From: Candidatus Hydrogenedentota bacterium
GTDB lineage: Bacteria; Hydrogenedentota; Hydrogenedentia; Hydrogenedentales; SLHB01
Direction: 5' to 3'
Assembly: GCA_007136375.1 (NCBI GenBank)
Contig: SLHB01000074.1
Coordinates: 1-9,489, forward strand
DNA length: 9,489 nucleotides
The translations under genes and the position numbers were made by a program. Below are positions 7,176-9,489 of this stretch, one piece after another (the stretch's first letter is position 1; each line of letters opens with the position of its first letter). A model generated the notes under the pieces. The model saw only the letters and a program-made list of their open reading frames with translations. It searched no databases and was not told the DNA's origin.

Positions 7176-7200
7176 CGGGCGGCCCGTCGTGGGCCGCCCG
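7176..7200 (-). terminator. Rho-independent terminator for the minus-strand pseudopilin gene, possibly bidirectional
   Basis: CGGGCGGCCC (7176-7185) and GGGCCGCCCG (7191-7200) are a perfect 10-bp inverted repeat around a five-base loop. Read on the minus strand, the hairpin is followed by TTTTCTGTCTCTT, a U-rich tract. It sits 28 bases after the pseudopilin stop codon. On the plus strand the hairpin has no T-run after it, so it is a weaker terminator for pabBC, although it begins 20 bases beyond that gene. Confidence 0.85.
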
Positions 7201-7228
7201 GATTCGCTACGTCCGTTGTGGCAAAGGC

Positions 7229-8344
7229 TCAGCCAATACCCGCCACGAAGGGGATGATGCGGTGGGCCTGTGTGCCCATCTTGCCGTCGTTGTCCGGATT
7301 GTTGGGATCCAGCCACTCAATCGGATATTCGGAGTTGTAGCGGATGAACCGCACGTGCCCGTCCATGAACAGGACGTTGCTGCCGCCCGGCACGTGGTTG
7401 AAGTTGGCCGTGCTGGCCGCGTCACGCGCCCATGCCGTGGCCACGCCCTGGGAGCCAGGGCTCCAGGAGTCGAACATCGCGGCGATGGTGCTTTGCGCCG
7501 CCGCGCCCGCGCCAGGGTTGTTGATGTCTGTGATGAAGAACCGTTCGATCCCTTCGCGCAGCCGCGGGTAGGTGCCCGGCAGCAAGGAGCCGTCGTCATC
7601 CAGGGGATAATCCGGGATGGGGATCTGGGCGCTGAAGTTCTGGAACCAGTTCGTCGACCGGTCCGGGATGTTGATGTCGACCAGGCCCCGGTGCGTGAAG
7701 AACTCGATCCGGGACCACTCTTCCGGCGCGCCGCATGCTTGCGCCTCGCCCGAAGCCCACAGATACCGGTTGTCCGGAGGCGTCTCGTCCCAGCGCGTGT
7801 AGTCGTACCAGCCCGCGACGGCCTGGAGGACGTCCGTGAGTTGAGAGATGGTTTGTGTGGCGTAGCCGAGATAAGCGTACGACACGGGGGTCGACAGGAA
7901 CGCGGCGCGTGTGTCCTGGCACTCCAGGGTGTTTCCGATGTTCTGCTCGTTTTGGAACTGGGTCATGGCCTGGAATTGCGCCTGCAAGTCCTCCTCGAAG
8001 CCCACTTCCCCGGCGGAGTACGTCCGGGAGTCAGACGGGCACACCTTGAGGTTGATGTCCGTCCAGTAGTCCGGATAAAGATACTCGCCGGCAAAGCCCG
8101 CGTTCGCGCCCGTGGTGATGCAGGCCTGCTGCTGCGGCGGGAAGTACTCGCCCCGCGTCTCGTTCGCGTACATCTTGAAGATGGTGCCAAACTGCCGGAG
8201 ATTGTTCGCGCAGGAGGCGCGGCGCGCCGCTTCCCGGGCCCGCGCCAACGCCGGCAGCAAGATGGCGGCGAGAATGCCAATAATGGCGATGACGACAAGC
8301 AACTCGATGAGCGTGAATCCCCGTTTGTGCTGCTTCCAGTGCAT
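7229..8344 (-). CDS. Pseudopilin-like protein: prepilin N-terminal methylation motif with DUF1559-type C-terminus
   Basis: The 371-residue protein starts with a short basic leader (MHWKQHKRG) and then the type IV prepilin signature FTLIE. Cleavage is expected after Gly9, and Glu14 is the conserved Glu5 of the mature form. A hydrophobic helix follows (about 15-32, VVIAIIGILAAILLPAL). Next comes the ARAREAARRASCANNLRQFG segment typical of DUF1559 proteins. The C-terminus has NHVPGGSNVLFMDGHVRFIRY around residues 316-336, related to the 'H-X9-DG' processing-associated motif. Here ten residues separate His317 from Asp328. Cysteines at 45, 75, 102, 142 and 204 could form disulfides outside the cytoplasm. 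Such proteins are found in many copies in PVC-type genomes, and their function is largely unknown. Secretion and prepilin-peptidase processing are inferred. A GGGAG lies 7 bases before the ATG. Confidence 0.94.
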   Translation of the reverse strand: MHWKQHKRGFTLIELLVVIAIIGILAAILLPALARAREAARRASCANNLRQFGTIFKMYANETRGEYFPPQQQACITTGANAGFAGEYLYPDYWTDINLKVCPSDSRTYSAGEVGFEEDLQAQFQAMTQFQNEQNIGNTLECQDTRAAFLSTPVSYAYLGYATQTISQLTDVLQAVAGWYDYTRWDETPPDNRYLWASGEAQACGAPEEWSRIEFFTHRGLVDINIPDRSTNWFQNFSAQIPIPDYPLDDDGSLLPGTYPRLREGIERFFITDINNPGAGAAAQSTIAAMFDSWSPGSQGVATAWARDAASTANFNHVPGGSNVLFMDGHVRFIRYNSEYPIEWLDPNNPDNDGKMGTQAHRIIPFVAGIG

Positions 8345-8519
8345 AATCCTTCTCCCTCTCGTACCGCGTGATGAACCGTTGTTTCGTGCGTGTTGGCGCG
8401 CGCATGGTGTCTGGGTGGCCGCATCTCCTTTCGTTAATCGCCGGGTCCGCCGCTTTCACGCCGGGCGGCCAGTTTCCCTCTTGCGAGCATATTTGCATTC
8501 GCATACGAGTGGTTTGATG
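8345..8519 (-). promoter_or_regulatory. Long, potentially structured 5' leader of the pseudopilin-like gene
   Basis: From the inferred start of transcription near 8519 to the start codon there are about 175 bases without a convincing gene. On the minus strand the leader offers a small GCAA-tetraloop hairpin (8478-8487). It also offers two competing stems: a 5-bp stem pairing 8464-8468 with 8447-8451, and a 7-bp stem pairing 8465-8471 (TGGCCGC) with 8416-8422 (GCGGCCA). The two share bases 8465-8468, so they cannot both form. This could be a regulatory RNA, but GC-rich stems also arise by chance in DNA of this composition. Confidence 0.35.
8352..8356 (-). promoter_or_regulatory. Ribosome-binding site of the pseudopilin-like gene
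   Basis: Read on the minus strand, GAGGGAGAAGGATT precedes the ATG at 8344. GGGAG is 7 bases from the start, a good spacing, and it supports this start over later in-frame choices. Confidence 0.7.
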
Positions 8520-8525
8520 CGCAGT

Positions 8526-8554
8526 ATTTTATATAAGCTTGAAGGTGGGGTCAA
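8526..8554 (-). promoter_or_regulatory. Sigma70-type promoter for the pseudopilin-like gene
   Basis: On the minus strand, TTGACC (8554-8549) and TAAAAT (8531-8526) are separated by 17 bases. Each box matches the consensus at five of six positions. The region is conspicuously AT-rich against the surrounding genes. Transcription would begin near 8519 and give a leader of about 175 bases. Confidence 0.6.
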
Positions 8555-8579
8555 TAGGCGTTTCGATTGTATATGCGCT

Positions 8580-8593
8580 TTTATTGTAATAAA
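8580..8593. repeat. Perfect AT-rich palindrome
   Basis: TTTATT-GT-AATAAA is a perfect 6-bp inverted repeat with a 2-base centre. It lies about 25 bases upstream of the minus-strand -35 box, in the AT-rich part of the divergent intergenic region. It could be an operator for a dimeric regulator, but AT-rich palindromes of this size also occur by chance. Confidence 0.35.
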
Positions 8594-8608
8594 TGGTGCC
8601 AGTCTGAT

Positions 8609-8630
8609 CTAATACGCGTAATACGATTAG
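8609..8630. repeat. Direct repeat TAATACG with flanking inverted CTAAT/ATTAG
   Basis: TAATACG occurs at 8610-8616 and again at 8619-8625, nine bases apart. The pair is bracketed by CTAAT (8609-8613) and ATTAG (8626-8630), which are reverse complements. This clustered symmetry in a gene-free stretch suggests a protein-binding site. No specific regulator is recognised. Confidence 0.3.
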
Positions 8631-8723
8631 GCCGCTCGGGAAATCGAACGGCCCGGCCCAGTCGGCGGCGCCGTGGCTTGGCGGCGGGCGCCTGTGGTAT
8701 TGTCAGAGCGATGAAAGAAAGAA

Positions 8724-8762
8724 GCCTGTCCGGCGGGTTTGTTTGGGATATGCGCCTGTCCG
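8724..8762. repeat. 9-bp direct repeat GCCTGTCCG flanking the plus-strand promoter region
   Basis: GCCTGTCCG occurs at 8724-8732 and 8754-8762, exactly 30 bases apart, about three helical turns. The second copy abuts the TATAAT box at 8763, and the first lies just upstream of the proposed -35. A shorter copy (GCCTGT) occurs at 8690-8695. The position suggests an operator for the lipoprotein gene, but the binding factor is unknown. Confidence 0.35.
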
Positions 8763-8768
8763 TATAAT
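8739..8768 (+). promoter_or_regulatory. Candidate promoter of the lipoprotein gene
   Basis: A perfect TATAAT lies at 8763-8768. The best -35 candidate is TTGTTT (8739-8744), 18 bases upstream, matching the consensus only at its TTG. Transcription would start near 8775, leaving about 68 bases before the ATG at 8843. The weak -35 and the overlapping direct repeats suggest that activity may depend on a regulator. Confidence 0.5.
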
Positions 8769-8830
8769 AAGGCCGGAGAGAGTGACGGGGCGCTGAACCG
8801 GGTGTTTTCGGTTTGTCAACGAACTGACGT

Positions 8831-8835
8831 AAGGA
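8831..8835 (+). promoter_or_regulatory. Ribosome-binding site of the lipoprotein gene
   Basis: AAGGA lies 7 bases before the ATG at 8843. A second ATG follows immediately at 8846. The spacing favours 8843. Confidence 0.6.
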
Positions 8836-8842
8836 TCCCAAT

Positions 8843-9489
8843 ATGATGCAATTGAAACGGGTGAAATGGATTTGGCTGGCGGCCGTGTTTATGGCCTTTG
8901 TGATGGTGGGGTGTGATATCGAGGAAGAGGAAGAAGATGAAGAGCCGCCGCCGCCAAGCGCCGCCGAGATTTCGGGCGCGATCCGTCAAGCCTACCAGGG
9001 CCTGAACCAATACAACCAGCGCTTCGCCGGGATCCCCCAGGAGGAGAAGCAAGAAGCCCTGCAAGGCGTTGCTCAGGCCCGGAGCCAGTATCAGGCGACC
9101 CCGCACGGTCCCGAAGGCATTAGCCAAGCGGCGCAGGAGTTGGAAGGGCTCATTCGGGAGGCCCGCAACAACGAGGCCTGGGACCTTGTGGTCTTTGCCG
9201 TGGACGCCCTGCAGACCTTGGAGCCTGGGAACACGCGTTTCGAACGCGACCGGGAGCGGGCCGAACTCTACCGGAATCTGCCGCAACTCGAGATTACCGG
9301 CTTCTTTGACGATCCGGATACGGGCGCAGTCACGGTGTTTATGAACGTCACCCTGCCGCAGCAAGGGCGCACCGAGCAGGTCCAGGCGCGGCCCGGAGAC
9401 GAATTCCACGGTCTCGAAATGCGGGAGATCATTGGACGCAACCAAGGCATCCGTGTCGAATACTTGCCGACGGGCGACGAATACGAAGT
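8843..9489 (+). CDS. Putative lipoprotein of unknown function, 3' end beyond the window
   Basis: An open frame from ATG 8843 runs without a stop to the window edge, giving 215 codons. Residues 1-23 look like a signal peptide: basic KRVK, then a hydrophobic stretch (WIWLAAVFMAFVMVG) before Cys24. The lipobox VMVGC is slightly atypical, with Met at -3. Directly after the cysteine comes an acidic run (DIEEEEEDEE) and four prolines, then a helical, Gln- and Ala-rich region (about 40-150). From about residue 150 a beta-rich segment follows (LEITGFFDDPDTGAVTVFMNVTLP, then a GDEFHGLEM stretch). It loosely recalls PilP/GspC-type domains of pilus and secretion systems. That is only an impression. The divergent pseudopilin neighbour makes a surface or secretion role conceivable. 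Plus-strand coding is supported by codon composition and a good ribosome-binding site. Confidence 0.75.
   Translation, partial: MMQLKRVKWIWLAAVFMAFVMVGCDIEEEEEDEEPPPPSAAEISGAIRQAYQGLNQYNQRFAGIPQEEKQEALQGVAQARSQYQATPHGPEGISQAAQELEGLIREARNNEAWDLVVFAVDALQTLEPGNTRFERDRERAELYRNLPQLEITGFFDDPDTGAVTVFMNVTLPQQGRTEQVQARPGDEFHGLEMREIIGRNQGIRVEYLPTGDEYE

Noticed and set aside
7262..8371. Long plus-strand open frame (369 codons) opposite the pseudopilin gene
   Set aside because: The minus-strand frame has a prepilin signature, a DUF1559 motif, a ribosome-binding site, a promoter and a terminator. The plus frame gives an Arg/Val-rich product without recognisable features and is a high-GC shadow.
8345..8424. 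Upstream minus-strand ATG at 8424 preceded by AAAGGAG, reading into the pseudopilin gene in another frame
   Set aside because: The GGAG is directly adjacent to the ATG, too close for good initiation, and the frame has no conserved features.
8416..8520. Class I cyclic-di-GMP riboswitch
   Set aside because: Only a faint order of short motifs matches. The conserved ACGCAAAGC and the GNRA-receptor arrangement are not present, so no such feature is called.
8610..8626. TAATACGA similar to the T7 phage promoter core
   Set aside because: Only eight bases match, no downstream consensus follows, and no phage polymerase gene is present.
8567..8767. Plus-strand small open frame of 66 codons in the divergent intergenic region
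   Set aside because: No ribosome-binding site, no recognisable features, and it covers the AT-rich repeats and the proposed promoter. An internal 18-codon frame from 8711 is equally unsupported.

Overview
The window is a high-GC bacterial chromosomal segment. Its most taxon-informative gene is the minus-strand pseudopilin-like protein with a DUF1559-type C-terminus ('NHVPGGSNVLFMDGH'). Such proteins are abundant in the PVC bacteria and neighbouring phyla (Planctomycetota, Lentisphaerota, Verrucomicrobiota, Hydrogenedentota). I infer an organism from that broad group, with Hydrogenedentota or Lentisphaerota-like lineages as reasonable guesses. The sequence alone does not settle this.

Positions 1-7155 hold a tightly packed plus-strand run of housekeeping genes. 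They are the 3' end of a probable rplT (ribosomal protein L20), hisA (histidine biosynthesis), tyrA (prephenate dehydrogenase), tmk (dTMP kinase), holB (DNA polymerase III delta'), ricT (PSP1-domain protein, YaaT family), tatD (metal-dependent DNase) and a pabB-pabC fusion (p-aminobenzoate synthesis for folate). Three junctions overlap by four bases (ATGA or GTGA), so the run is very probably one translationally coupled operon. The order tmk-holB-ricT-tatD resembles the tmk/holB/yaaT/yabD neighbourhood of Bacillus subtilis. Functionally the run joins amino-acid, dTTP and folate supply to DNA replication, nucleic-acid turnover and RNA processing.

Positions 7176-7200 hold a perfect 10-bp inverted repeat between the end of pabBC and the end of the convergent pseudopilin gene. 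It is followed by a U-rich tract only when read on the minus strand. The pseudopilin gene occupies 8344-7229 on the minus strand.

Positions 8345-8842 form the regulatory region between two divergent genes. It is AT-rich around 8500-8630. On the minus strand it carries a near-consensus sigma70-type promoter (TTGACC-N17-TAAAAT) and a leader of about 175 nt that can form two mutually exclusive GC-rich stems. On the plus strand it carries a perfect TATAAT box flanked by 9-bp direct repeats. The plus-strand gene starting at 8843 encodes a putative lipoprotein with a strongly acidic segment just after the lipid-attachment cysteine. It runs off the end of the window.

No mobile element, CRISPR array, tRNA or rRNA gene was recognised. 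The coding part of the window is largely ordinary. The least explained parts are the divergent intergenic region and the partial lipoprotein.
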